The notes beneath the pieces are model-generated. The model was not told the origin of the DNA, searched no databases, and saw nothing but the letters and a program-made list of their open reading frames with translations. Both the position numbers and the translations under genes were made by a program. Positions 26,358-33,108 of a stretch of DNA of 33,108 bases are shown one piece after another (the stretch's first letter is position 1; each line of letters begins with the position of its first letter). The stretch is from a virus: the IMG/VR virus record IMGVR_UViG_3300049491_000386, positions 1-33,108 of that record; one strand, 5' to 3'.

Positions 26358-27481
26358 GTGACTTCACCAAACAGCCGAACTACGGCAAGCGTCGGATGTT
26401 CCTTGACCCTGCTGGTGCGGTGAGCATCCAGCGGTACGACGACTTCGCGTACCCAAAGCAGGACAAGTTCGTCAAGACGCAGCGTGGCGCGATCTGGGTT
26501 CCAGACGAGGTCACGATGACCAAGGACAAGATCGACTTCACCAAGGCGGACGACGCCACGAAGTTCATCTTCACGCAGAACCTGCTTCGCCAGACCGCCC
26601 TCGATTCCGTTCAGGGTCGGATGCCAGTTGCGGTGTTCACGCCAGTCGCCTCCATTCCGGAGACCGAGGCATGGGCGCTGTGGTGGTCGGCGTTCGAGCA
26701 GATTCACAGCGAGTCGTACAGCCACATCGTGCGGAACATCTACAACATGCCGCAAGAGCAGTTCAACGCGATCCACGACACGTCTGAGATCATGGGCATG
26801 TTGTCGAACGTCGGCAAGTACTACAACGATCTGCACGTGCTGAACTGCAAGAAAGCGCTGTACGAGCAAGCAGTTCTTGACAACCAGCCTGAGGTCGTTC
26901 TCCAATGGCTGCGCGTCGCGGAGTACGAGCACATCAAGGCCGTTTGGTTGGCCCTGAACGCCTCCTACGCCCTCGAAGCGATCCGCTTCATGGTCAGCTT
27001 CAGCACCTCGCTCGGCATGGTCGAGAACAAGATCTTCATGGGCAGCGGGAACGTGATCGCCCTGATTCTGGCGGACGAGCTGCTGCACACCGACGCGACC
27101 GCATGGCAGATCAACACGAACGCGAAGGACGATCCTCGCTTCCGCCAAGCCAAGATCGACTGCGCCGAGGAAGTGTACGCCATGTACATGAGTGTCATTG
27201 CCGAAGAGAAGGCGTGGGCTGACCACATCTTCCAGAAGGGCACCGTCCTCGGCCTGAACGCCGCAATCATGAAGTCGTTCGTCGACTTCACGGCCCAACA
27301 CCGCCTCAAGGACATCGGCATCAAGTACGACGCTGGTGTCAAGAGCACCCCGCTTCCGTGGTTCAACAAGCACCTGAACACGAACAAGAAGCAGACCGCG
27401 CTCCAAGAGAACGAGAGCGTGTCGTACGTCGTCGGAGCCATGACGTCCGAGATCTACTACGACCAGCTCCCAGACCTATAA
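26354..27481 (+). CDS. nrdB: Ribonucleotide reductase class Ia, small subunit NrdB
   Basis: The 375-residue protein carries the di-iron ligands and radical tyrosine of class Ia R2: ALDSVQGR (Asp), FEQIHSESYSH (Glu, His and radical Tyr in the same spacing as E. coli E115/H118/Y122), AEYEH, GMVENKIFMG (Glu) and ADELLH (Glu, His). The C-terminal end (YYDQLPDL) is the acidic tail that docks on NrdA. Start overlaps the NrdA stop (ATGA). Together with the glutaredoxin at 28128 it forms a complete reduction set. Its stop codon is fused to the next gene's ribosome binding site (TAAGGA). Confidence 0.96.
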   Translation: MSDFTKQPNYGKRRMFLDPAGAVSIQRYDDFAYPKQDKFVKTQRGAIWVPDEVTMTKDKIDFTKADDATKFIFTQNLLRQTALDSVQGRMPVAVFTPVASIPETEAWALWWSAFEQIHSESYSHIVRNIYNMPQEQFNAIHDTSEIMGMLSNVGKYYNDLHVLNCKKALYEQAVLDNQPEVVLQWLRVAEYEHIKAVWLALNASYALEAIRFMVSFSTSLGMVENKIFMGSGNVIALILADELLHTDATAWQINTNAKDDPRFRQAKIDCAEEVYAMYMSVIAEEKAWADHIFQKGTVLGLNAAIMKSFVDFTAQHRLKDIGIKYDAGVKSTPLPWFNKHLNTNKKQTALQENESVSYVVGAMTSEIYYDQLPDL

Positions 27482-27489
27482 GGACATCC

Positions 27490-28128
27490 ATGGCTAACCT
27501 CCAAACTTTTGGCGTCCCTGGTGTCGGCTCCGGCATTCTGCACCCGAAGATGTCTAACCGGTTCGGTGTGTACTTCACGTGCGCCTCAACCCTGCCTGCG
27601 GAGCTGGTCACCAAGCTGCTCAGCGCCTTGAGCATGCAGACGGTAGCCGTTGAGCTGCCAATCCAGACGTTCCGCCCGCCGTTCAGCGGCCCAAGCCGCA
27701 AGTCGTTCAAGAGCATCGGCACGAAGAACGGCCTGAAGATTAGGTTCCAAGACGATGTCACGAACCACGTTGCCTCGGCCCTGGACTTCCTGGCGAACCA
27801 CGCCACTGACCTCACCGTCCTGGTGGCCAAGCTTGATGGTGATGAGGGTGTCACCGAGGCGTACCTGTTCGGCCGCGTTCGGATGGACAGCGTCGAGCAC
27901 TCGGCCCTCGACTACGCCTGCACCGGCTTCACCCAAGGCTCGATCCACGGGCATCTCGTCTCGGCCGATGGCACAGAGACGGCGGTGTTTGACGCGACAA
28001 CGAACACTCCAAAACACCAGAACAGCCTGCAAGAGCGGGCTGTCACCTTCATTCCCGACTATGCCCAGCACGCGTTCTTCTCTGGCTCGTCGGCCGTCTC
28101 AATCTCCGACCTACTCAAGGAAATCTGA
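27490..28128 (+). CDS. Tail-tube-like structural protein
   Basis: The 212-residue product starts at ATG 27490 behind TAAGGA. The pattern KMSNRFGVYFTC, LSMQTVAVELPIQTF, KIRFQDDVTNHVASALDFLANH and GRVRMDSVEHSALDYACTGF fits the tube-fold family: a strand ending in RF-x-D-D followed by a helix is typical of gp19-type proteins, and TFTDD appears in the protein at 1314. It lies unexpectedly between NrdB and glutaredoxin, so it may be a second tube or tube-like adaptor or have another role. The fold is inferred from pattern only. Confidence 0.45.
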   Translation: MANLQTFGVPGVGSGILHPKMSNRFGVYFTCASTLPAELVTKLLSALSMQTVAVELPIQTFRPPFSGPSRKSFKSIGTKNGLKIRFQDDVTNHVASALDFLANHATDLTVLVAKLDGDEGVTEAYLFGRVRMDSVEHSALDYACTGFTQGSIHGHLVSADGTETAVFDATTNTPKHQNSLQERAVTFIPDYAQHAFFSGSSAVSISDLLKEI

Positions 28129-28397
28129 TGCTCACCATTTACTCAAAACCAGCCTGCCCATTCTGTGACCATGCCAAGGCGCTGGCCACCTCAGTCGGCC
28201 TGCAGTACCGTGAGGTCATCCTCGACGTCGAGCAGCCGAAGCTGGCAGGGCAGACATACATCACCAAGGCCGAGCTGCTGGAACTGATCCCGACGGCGCG
28301 GACGATGCCACAGATCATGAACGGCACCGACGAGTACATCGGCGGGTACACGGAACTGAAGAAGTGGGTAGCTGGGAAGGACGCACTAGCGGCGTGA
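28128..28397 (+). CDS. Glutaredoxin
   Basis: The 89-residue protein has the thioredoxin-fold signature: MLTIYSKPACPFC with active-site C10-P-F-C13, the TMPQI cis-proline strand and GGYTELKKW for glutathione binding. It returns electrons to the phage ribonucleotide reductase encoded just upstream. The start overlaps the previous stop (TGATG). A middle insertion (LDVEQPKLAGQTYITKAEL) is a little longer than in the shortest phage glutaredoxins. It is followed by a terminator. Confidence 0.92.
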   Translation: MLTIYSKPACPFCDHAKALATSVGLQYREVILDVEQPKLAGQTYITKAELLELIPTARTMPQIMNGTDEYIGGYTELKKWVAGKDALAA

Positions 28398-28428
28398 TAC
28401 TACCGGCATTAGGTGGCGAATAGCGTTT

Positions 28429-28452
28429 CGAAGGACTCTGAGGAGTCCTTCG
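28429..28452 (+). terminator. Intrinsic terminator
   Basis: CGAAGGACTC (28429-28438) and GAGTCCTTCG (28443-28452) form a perfect 10-base stem with a TGAG loop, followed by GTCGTTTCC. It ends the nrdA-nrdB-glutaredoxin unit before the late promoter of the fibre region. The 107-base gap (28398-28504) holds only this and the promoter. Confidence 0.8.
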
Positions 28453-28472
28453 GTCGTTTCCGGGGTCAACGA

Positions 28473-28480
28473 CCTAAATA
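28473..28480 (+). promoter_or_regulatory. Putative late promoter (CCTAAATA) for the lysis/fibre unit
   Basis: CCTAAATA lies 24 bases before the TTG start at 28505. It would drive the holin-like gene and the fibre genes that follow with short gaps. Confidence 0.6.
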
Positions 28481-28504
28481 GTTCGAACACTCTGGAGCCC
28501 TATC

Positions 28505-28951
28505 TTGGCCGACGCTGCCACCACTACCACAACGACCGCCACCGTCTTTGACACGGCAAAACCCATCGTTTTGCCGTCTTTGCAATCAGTGACCTCAATG
28601 GTCGTTGAGGTTGGCGGGCTGCACTTTAATTTGATGGCGATTGTCCTGGCATTTGTCGGCGCGCTGTTAATGATCTTGTTCTGGCGCATCCAATCCTCAG
28701 AGAAGCTGGACTTTGCTGACATGATCACCAAAGACGGTCGGGCCGTTAGCCTTACCAAGGTGCTGCAGTTGATCGGGGGCATCACCTCTACCTGGATCAT
28801 GATCAAGCTGACCTTGACGGGCGGGCTGACTGAAGCATTGTTCGGCTTGTACTTGACGTACGTCGGCGCGATCGAAGGGTACTCCAAGTACGTCTCTGCC
28901 AAATATGGCTACACTGAGAAGTCCGTCAAGGACGCTGATCCAACTAAGTAA
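28505..28951 (+). CDS. Holin-like membrane protein, TTG start
   Basis: This 148-residue protein is read from a TTG with GGAG seven bases upstream; no ATG in the same frame is as well placed. After a Thr-rich N-terminus and an amphipathic stretch there is a strong transmembrane helix (FNLMAIVLAFVGALLMILFW), a short soluble link (SSEKLDFADMITKDGRAVSLTK), and two more hydrophobic helices (VLQLIGGITSTWIMIKLTL, GGLTEALFGLYLTYVGAIEGY). The LDFADMITKDGR / GGITSTWI arrangement resembles holin-type membrane proteins of other large phages. A holin role is an inference from topology, late expression and the need of the endolysin at 23359. Confidence 0.55.
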   Translation: MADAATTTTTTATVFDTAKPIVLPSLQSVTSMVVEVGGLHFNLMAIVLAFVGALLMILFWRIQSSEKLDFADMITKDGRAVSLTKVLQLIGGITSTWIMIKLTLTGGLTEALFGLYLTYVGAIEGYSKYVSAKYGYTEKSVKDADPTK

Positions 28952-28959
28952 GGCTCATC

Positions 28960-30930
28960 ATGCGCATCAACTTCCGCCAAGGTCTCCTCTCGTTCCAAAA
29001 GGACTCAGGTTCACCTGTGTACCTACAGCCGGCTCTGACCCCAGGGTTCATCACGCACGTGATCTCCCCAATCCCAACCGCCGTGACGTTTGCACACGGA
29101 GATGCCGACTACCTACAAACGTTTGATGACACCGTCACCAACGCCTGGGGCCCAGTGCTGCCAGGGGTCTCAAATTACCTCTACTGGGACGTTGACCTAC
29201 TGACATCTGATGTCACCCGCGGGATCACCACACTGATCCCGATTTCATCCCTGACGACTCCGGTTTCCCCAGTCAATGATCAACACTGGTTTGATCTGAC
29301 AACGAACACGATGCGAGTTTGGAGCCAAGCCAAGAATCGTTGGCAACCTAAGGTCAGGGTGTTTGCCGGCACGGTGGTGAACGGGAACACGAATGTCATC
29401 ACGATGTTCAGCGAAGGGTCACAGGTTGGTTTGGTTGGCCCATCCAACCCTGGGTACATCATGCTGGACAGCCAGCTGCAACCACTGCGCACCTCAACTG
29501 GAGCCTTTCTAACTGACGATGGCGCGGTCCGTGTTCGCTCGACAGTTGGTACGTCTGGTGTGCTCGTCCAGCCGGCAAACCGCGTAGTTCCGGTCCGAGC
29601 CGGCGAGTCAATTCCCGCAATGTCGCTGGTGTACTTCTCCGGCGCCGACACAGTTCGCCTGGCTTCATCTAACCCGGCCCTACTCCCAGCGCGCATCCCA
29701 ATGGGGGTCATCACGGAGCCTCTAGTTTCTGGTGATGTTGGAAACCTTGTGCCGTTTGGCGAGATCACGTACGACCAATGGGATTGGTCAGCAAGCCCTG
29801 GCGCGCCACTGTACTGTGGTGATGCTGGTGAGATCACCCTGGCCCGCCCACAAGGGCTGCTGGCATACCGCGTTGGCTTCGTGAAGAACAAAACGACGGT
29901 CCTCCTAATGGTGGACGCTGAGACGTACCCGCAAGTGTACAGCGCCTCGGCCGCCCAACTTCTGGTGCATGGCACGACGCCTGTGACCGTCACCGATGTG
30001 GTGAATGGACTTGGCGAGCGGGTTGTCACGATTGGAGTTCCAAACTCTACCGCCCTCACGCCCGGGCTGATGACCGCCGCGCAGTTCACACAACTTGGCC
30101 AGCACGAGACACGCATCACCTCGGCCGAGGTGAACATCGCCACGCTCCAGGTCACCAAGGCGAACGTGATTCACACGCACCCAATCGCTGACGTGCTGCT
30201 GTTGCAGCCAGCGTTGGACACGCTGACGGCTTCTCTGCTAGCCAAGGCCGACAAGGTAGTTGGCGCAGTGAGCGGCCACCTCGCCGCGTTGAACTCGGCT
30301 GGGAATCTGACGGACAGCGGGTACGCCCCATCGGCCTTCGCGTTGGTGGCGCACACGCACACGATCCCCGACGTGATCGGACTGCAGACTGCTCTTGATC
30401 AGCGAGCGCTCAGAAACCACCTGAATGCGTTCAACGAGGTCTTCCAAGGGGTGAACCGCGCCGGCAGCACAGACGTCGGCGTTGGCCTTGATCTCAATGC
30501 GGTCTTGTTGCTCAAGTCTGACGTTGGACACTTGCACGCCATTGCCGATGTAACTGGGTTGGTTGCCGCGCTGAACAACAAGATCGACGTTGGCACGAAC
30601 TTCCCAATCTCGCAGATCATCAACCTGCAGACTGAGTTGAACAACCGCGCGCTTGTGTCGCACACGCACGTCCCAGCCGCCATTCTTGGCGGGACGAACG
30701 GGTATGTGGTGATGTCGAACGGTACGAACGGGTACTGGGCGCCTCTCCCACCTAGCAGTGGCGTGAACATTCTGGACGATTTGGCTGACGTCACGATCAC
30801 GGCGCCAACAGTTGGTCAGATTCTCCGGTACACCTCGTACGGTTGGGTGAACTCAGATGAAACGGTTGCAGCGGCGTACGTGCCGTTGCTGCCGACCACC
30901 ACAGTGTCACTCGGTACGGTTTTGGCATAA
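28960..30930 (+). CDS. Tail fibre protein with H-x-H repeat region
   Basis: The 656-residue protein has an N-terminal 340-residue part rich in beta structure and Pro/Thr/Val, as in phage attachment domains, with DQHWFDLTTNTMRVWSQAKNRWQPK. From about residue 400 come repeat-like units built on H-x-H followed by I-x-D-V and GLQ-x-ALD: HTHPIADV, HTHTIPDVIGLQTALD, GHLHAIADVTGLVAALN and SHTHVPAAILGG. In T4 gp37, H-x-H motifs bind metal along a trimeric needle; here they alternate with short coiled-coil-like segments. The C-terminus (NGYVVMSNGTNGYWAPLP and on) is a generic fibre end. It probably trimerises and helps receptor binding. No chaperone has been identified with confidence. Confidence 0.75.
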   Translation: MRINFRQGLLSFQKDSGSPVYLQPALTPGFITHVISPIPTAVTFAHGDADYLQTFDDTVTNAWGPVLPGVSNYLYWDVDLLTSDVTRGITTLIPISSLTTPVSPVNDQHWFDLTTNTMRVWSQAKNRWQPKVRVFAGTVVNGNTNVITMFSEGSQVGLVGPSNPGYIMLDSQLQPLRTSTGAFLTDDGAVRVRSTVGTSGVLVQPANRVVPVRAGESIPAMSLVYFSGADTVRLASSNPALLPARIPMGVITEPLVSGDVGNLVPFGEITYDQWDWSASPGAPLYCGDAGEITLARPQGLLAYRVGFVKNKTTVLLMVDAETYPQVYSASAAQLLVHGTTPVTVTDVVNGLGERVVTIGVPNSTALTPGLMTAAQFTQLGQHETRITSAEVNIATLQVTKANVIHTHPIADVLLLQPALDTLTASLLAKADKVVGAVSGHLAALNSAGNLTDSGYAPSAFALVAHTHTIPDVIGLQTALDQRALRNHLNAFNEVFQGVNRAGSTDVGVGLDLNAVLLLKSDVGHLHAIADVTGLVAALNNKIDVGTNFPISQIINLQTELNNRALVSHTHVPAAILGGTNGYVVMSNGTNGYWAPLPPSSGVNILDDLADVTITAPTVGQILRYTSYGWVNSDETVAAAYVPLLPTTTVSLGTVLA

Positions 30931-30939
30931 GGACGAACA

Positions 30940-31608
30940 ATGTCTGATCATACTCTTGCTCTAGCCGACAACGCGACTCGCGTTCGAATTGTCACGCCAA
31001 ACGCGAACAGTCAGTTCACGGTAGGTGTAGGTGATCCAGCGCTCGCCTGGCTGCCTGGCACCTTCATTGAGATCCTGAACGCTACGGCGGACAGCCTCGT
31101 GACCTTGGTGCCAGAAGGCCTCGCAACGCTGAACTTCTTTGAGGGCGACATTCTAACCCCAGGGCAGTACGCTCGTGTGACGCTGAACGATCAGGGCGAG
31201 TGGGACGTGCACACTCACACTCACTCGATCCACAAGCCACGACCACTGACAACGTACGCCATTCCGGCGTCAACGATGGATTTTGGGTCTTCGCTGCATC
31301 ACAACATGCACGTGCGAGCGACCTCCACCGTGCCAAATACGATCACAGTTCGGCCAGACTCGTTTTTCACCGGTACACAGGCTTATTGGGAACAGGGTGG
31401 CGATCCAGCCGCCCCAGGCCCAATGCCGATCGGTGGCTCAGCGCTGTTCGGGGTGCACGGCCTCGGCGCAGTAACGTTTGTGGCCGCCCCAGGAGTCACG
31501 ATCAACTACCCTGACACCCTTGTGATGAGCAAGTTGCACGCTAAGTGCACGCTGGTCAAGGTTGCCGCCAACACTTGGGACCTTGAAGGTCACCTCGACG
31601 CCGTCTAA
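30940..31608 (+). CDS. Fibre-associated or decoration protein (222 aa)
   Basis: The product begins MSDHTLALADNATRVRIVTPN and is almost entirely beta. The first 100 residues resemble the modules found in fibre and decoration proteins (FIEILNATADSLVTLVPEG, YARVTLNDQGEWDVHTHTHS). A His-rich HTHTHS junction joins a second beta domain (HHNMHVRATSTVPNTITVRPDSFF). It ends in MSKLHAKCTLVKVAANTWDLEGHL, a pattern common in phage head/fibre decoration proteins. It follows the fibre gene after a stop-overlapping TAAGGA site. Function is inferred from context and composition. Confidence 0.6.
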   Translation: MSDHTLALADNATRVRIVTPNANSQFTVGVGDPALAWLPGTFIEILNATADSLVTLVPEGLATLNFFEGDILTPGQYARVTLNDQGEWDVHTHTHSIHKPRPLTTYAIPASTMDFGSSLHHNMHVRATSTVPNTITVRPDSFFTGTQAYWEQGGDPAAPGPMPIGGSALFGVHGLGAVTFVAAPGVTINYPDTLVMSKLHAKCTLVKVAANTWDLEGHLDAV

Positions 31609-31616
31609 GGAACAAC

Positions 31617-32120
31617 ATGTCACTCATCTTTTCTCCTCAAACCCGTACCCTCGTTGCTGGATCTTTGCTGCGCAGCATGTCAACGTATGTGCTGTACAGC
31701 GGGCCAAATGCACCAGTGCAGTGGTCAGTGACAGTGTTCGGCGGAGCGCAACCAACGGCCGCGGCCATCGCCGCCGATTGGACCCAGTACAATGCTTCAC
31801 CAAACATGTTGGTGCACTTTACCAATCCTTCATTCTACCTCGTGCAGCCAGGTAACATGCTGCAGATGTCCACCGCACCGACACCAAAGAACGCCATGAA
31901 TACTGGCATCGCTACGTGGGCAATCATTTGGGGCGGAACTAACGGGCCGGCTCCCGTAACTGACGTTGCGATCGTCGATACTCCTCTCCCACGCACAAGA
32001 TTCATGGTGGTTCCTGTCAGTGACTCGATTGGCAACGGTGTCGTTCGCCTTGACAGCACCTCTCTCACTGTCGGAGTACCGGCGGCGATTGGTGACGTAA
32101 CTCTTGGCTTCAACCTCTAA
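31617..32120 (+). CDS. Unknown virion-type beta protein (167 aa)
   Basis: The protein is rich in small, polar and aromatic residues and has no charged clusters: TYVLYSGPNAPVQWSVTVFGG, MLVHFTNPSFYLVQPGNML, TRFMVVPVSDS. This composition is typical of fibre or decoration proteins. Ribosome binding site TAAGGA overlaps the preceding stop. No family is recognised. Codon choice is less strict than in the replication genes, as in the rest of the fibre unit. Confidence 0.65.
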   Translation: MSLIFSPQTRTLVAGSLLRSMSTYVLYSGPNAPVQWSVTVFGGAQPTAAAIAADWTQYNASPNMLVHFTNPSFYLVQPGNMLQMSTAPTPKNAMNTGIATWAIIWGGTNGPAPVTDVAIVDTPLPRTRFMVVPVSDSIGNGVVRLDSTSLTVGVPAAIGDVTLGFNL

Positions 32121-32126
32121 GGAACG

Positions 32127-32726
32127 ATGATGGCAACTATTGACATGTCCCCTGACCTCTCCTTGAACTTTAATTACACGTTCATGGACAACGGAAACAA
32201 CACCGGCTATGCGACTGCGTATGCTACTGGCGGGGTTCCGCTGCGCGGCATGCTTTGCATGCACGCGCAATCCGATGGTGAAATTGGCGGGCGCTTTTTG
32301 TTGATGCAGGGAGCCGTTCCAACTATCGCTGATCTGCTTCCGGGAGCGCCAATGGCGCTCTCAGTTGGGGCTCGGGCGGCCGACATCCTGGTAAAATGGG
32401 ACAGCACGTATTGGTCGAGCACGAACAGCGCCAATGATTTCGGCCAGTCGCGTACAAATGTGAACCCAATCATCCTGTCATCGCTGTATGTCAATGCAAG
32501 TCAGGCCGGCACTGCCACCTGGTTCTGGTGGTTCAACCAACGTTTCGCCGGCGGGTCGGCGTACGTGAACGATGCCTTACACCCGCCCATCTCGTCAATC
32601 ATTGGCACGGTCGGAGGGGCCGGCTCTGGCGCCGATTTGGAACTTCCAAGCACGGCCATCACTTTGGGGCAACCGGTCCGCGTATACAACTTCCGCCTGC
32701 AGACACCAACCTCCTGGACGTACTAA
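32127..32726 (+). CDS. Unknown virion-type beta protein (199 aa)
   Basis: It starts MMATIDMSPDLSLNFNYTFM (the second Met at 32130 is also possible) with TAAGGA overlapping the preceding stop. The rest is strand-rich with Gly/Ser/Asn/Trp (GGVPLRGMLCMHAQSDGEIGG, WFWWFNQRFAGGSAYVND). It resembles its left neighbour in composition more than in sequence. It is likely an adhesin-type or baseplate-decorating component of the same unit. No enzyme motif seen. Confidence 0.65.
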   Translation: MMATIDMSPDLSLNFNYTFMDNGNNTGYATAYATGGVPLRGMLCMHAQSDGEIGGRFLLMQGAVPTIADLLPGAPMALSVGARAADILVKWDSTYWSSTNSANDFGQSRTNVNPIILSSLYVNASQAGTATWFWWFNQRFAGGSAYVNDALHPPISSIIGTVGGAGSGADLELPSTAITLGQPVRVYNFRLQTPTSWTY

Positions 32727-32727
32727 C

Positions 32728-33108
32728 ATGTTCGGCGCCATCGTCGGAATTCTCAGCAGTCGGAATCTTTCGGCTGCATTTGACCTGTTGAATATCCGTG
32801 TTGATAATGCGGGCGGGATGACTGGTATCAACCTGCTGCCACTGCTAGTTGACGAGGCTGCGGGGTTGGCGGGGCCGCTCGCGGCCCTTAACACGGTGAT
32901 CACAAACGCACCTGGGTTGTACGCACCAGTAGCGTTCAGTCTCCCGTACTCAATGATCGGTAACATTGCAAGTACCCCAATTGACCCGTACTTCACGAAT
33001 GTCGATTTGCTCTTGCACATGGATCGTGAAAATGGATCTTTGGCGGTGCTTGACAGCAGTTTGTATCAACGCTCTGTCACCTTCATTGGCGGCGCGGCGC
33101 TTAGTACC
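32728..33108 (+). CDS. Fibre-type protein, 3' end outside window; start of a LamG-like domain
   Basis: An ATG one base after the previous stop opens a frame that is still open at the window edge (127 codons). The first 85 residues are hydrophobic and small (FGAIVGILSSRNLSAAFDLL). Then comes TNVDLLLHMDRENGSLAVLDSS and YQRSVTFIGGAALST, the usual beginning of a concanavalin A/LamG-like jelly-roll found in phage fibres and adhesins (strand, H-x-D-x-N-G, D-S-S). It would bind glycans. The end of the gene cannot be seen. Confidence 0.6.
   Translation, partial: MFGAIVGILSSRNLSAAFDLLNIRVDNAGGMTGINLLPLLVDEAAGLAGPLAALNTVITNAPGLYAPVAFSLPYSMIGNIASTPIDPYFTNVDLLLHMDRENGSLAVLDSSLYQRSVTFIGGAALST

Noticed and set aside
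1-33108. tRNA or rRNA genes, insertion sequences, integrase/attachment sites
   Set aside because: I found no cloverleaf-like sequence, no transposase or integrase frame and no terminal repeats. Searching by eye could miss a degenerate tRNA.

Overview
This window is a piece of a large, strictly lytic, tailed phage of the T4 superfamily (contractile-tailed myovirus). Recognisable T4-type proteins include head completion protein gp4, both terminase subunits (gp16, gp17), single-stranded-DNA binding protein gp32, recombinase UvsX, mediator UvsY, helicase UvsW and a class I ribonucleotide reductase (NrdA, NrdB). The DNA is GC-rich, with a matching preference for G/C in third codon positions, so the host is probably a GC-rich proteobacterium. 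I cannot name it from the sequence. Every gene but one lies on the + strand. Most are packed as translationally coupled chains (ATGA, GTGA, TTGA and TGATG overlaps).

Layout. 1-3.5 kb: the end of an AAA-type ATPase, a GIY-YIG homing endonuclease, a tail-tube-fold baseplate protein, gp4 and small terminase. 3.5-8.7 kb: an insertion-like block between the two terminase genes. It holds two proteins with capsid-targeting-like N-termini, a Dps-like small protein, a second GIY-YIG endonuclease and an alpha/beta hydrolase. 8.7-10.2 kb: large terminase. 10.2-14.6 kb: an accessory chain of very small unknown genes, an exported protein and an HD-phosphohydrolase/polynucleotide-kinase fusion. 14.9-20.8 kb: the recombination module gp32, UvsX, UvsY, UvsW, interrupted by a PD-(D/E)XK nuclease-like gene. 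20.8-23.3 kb: an antisense HNH endonuclease, a degenerate gp21-like protein, and a gene whose last codons are duplicated at the end of a third GIY-YIG endonuclease. 23.4-28.4 kb: GH108 endolysin, NrdA, NrdB, a tail-tube-like protein, glutaredoxin. 28.5 kb to the end: a holin-like membrane protein, a long tail fibre and four further fibre/decoration-type proteins, the last cut by the window edge.

Regulation can be read unusually well. A T4-late-promoter-like octamer, (G/C)CTAAATA or a one-base variant, stands in front of eight transcription units, including the lone minus-strand gene. At four of them (two homing endonucleases, the tail-tube gene and the endolysin) a hairpin begins one to four bases after the octamer and reaches the ribosome binding site. 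A late transcript starting at the expected distance would lack the 5' arm, whereas a read-through transcript would fold and hide the site. This is the logic known for T4 gene e and I-TevI, here apparently used as a standard device. A second class of promoters carries GTTACAAT-like -10 elements before gp32, NrdA and a small gene next to uvsY.

The region is rich in selfish nucleases: three GIY-YIG, one HNH, one PD-(D/E)XK candidate and one NUMOD3-only remnant in 33 kb.
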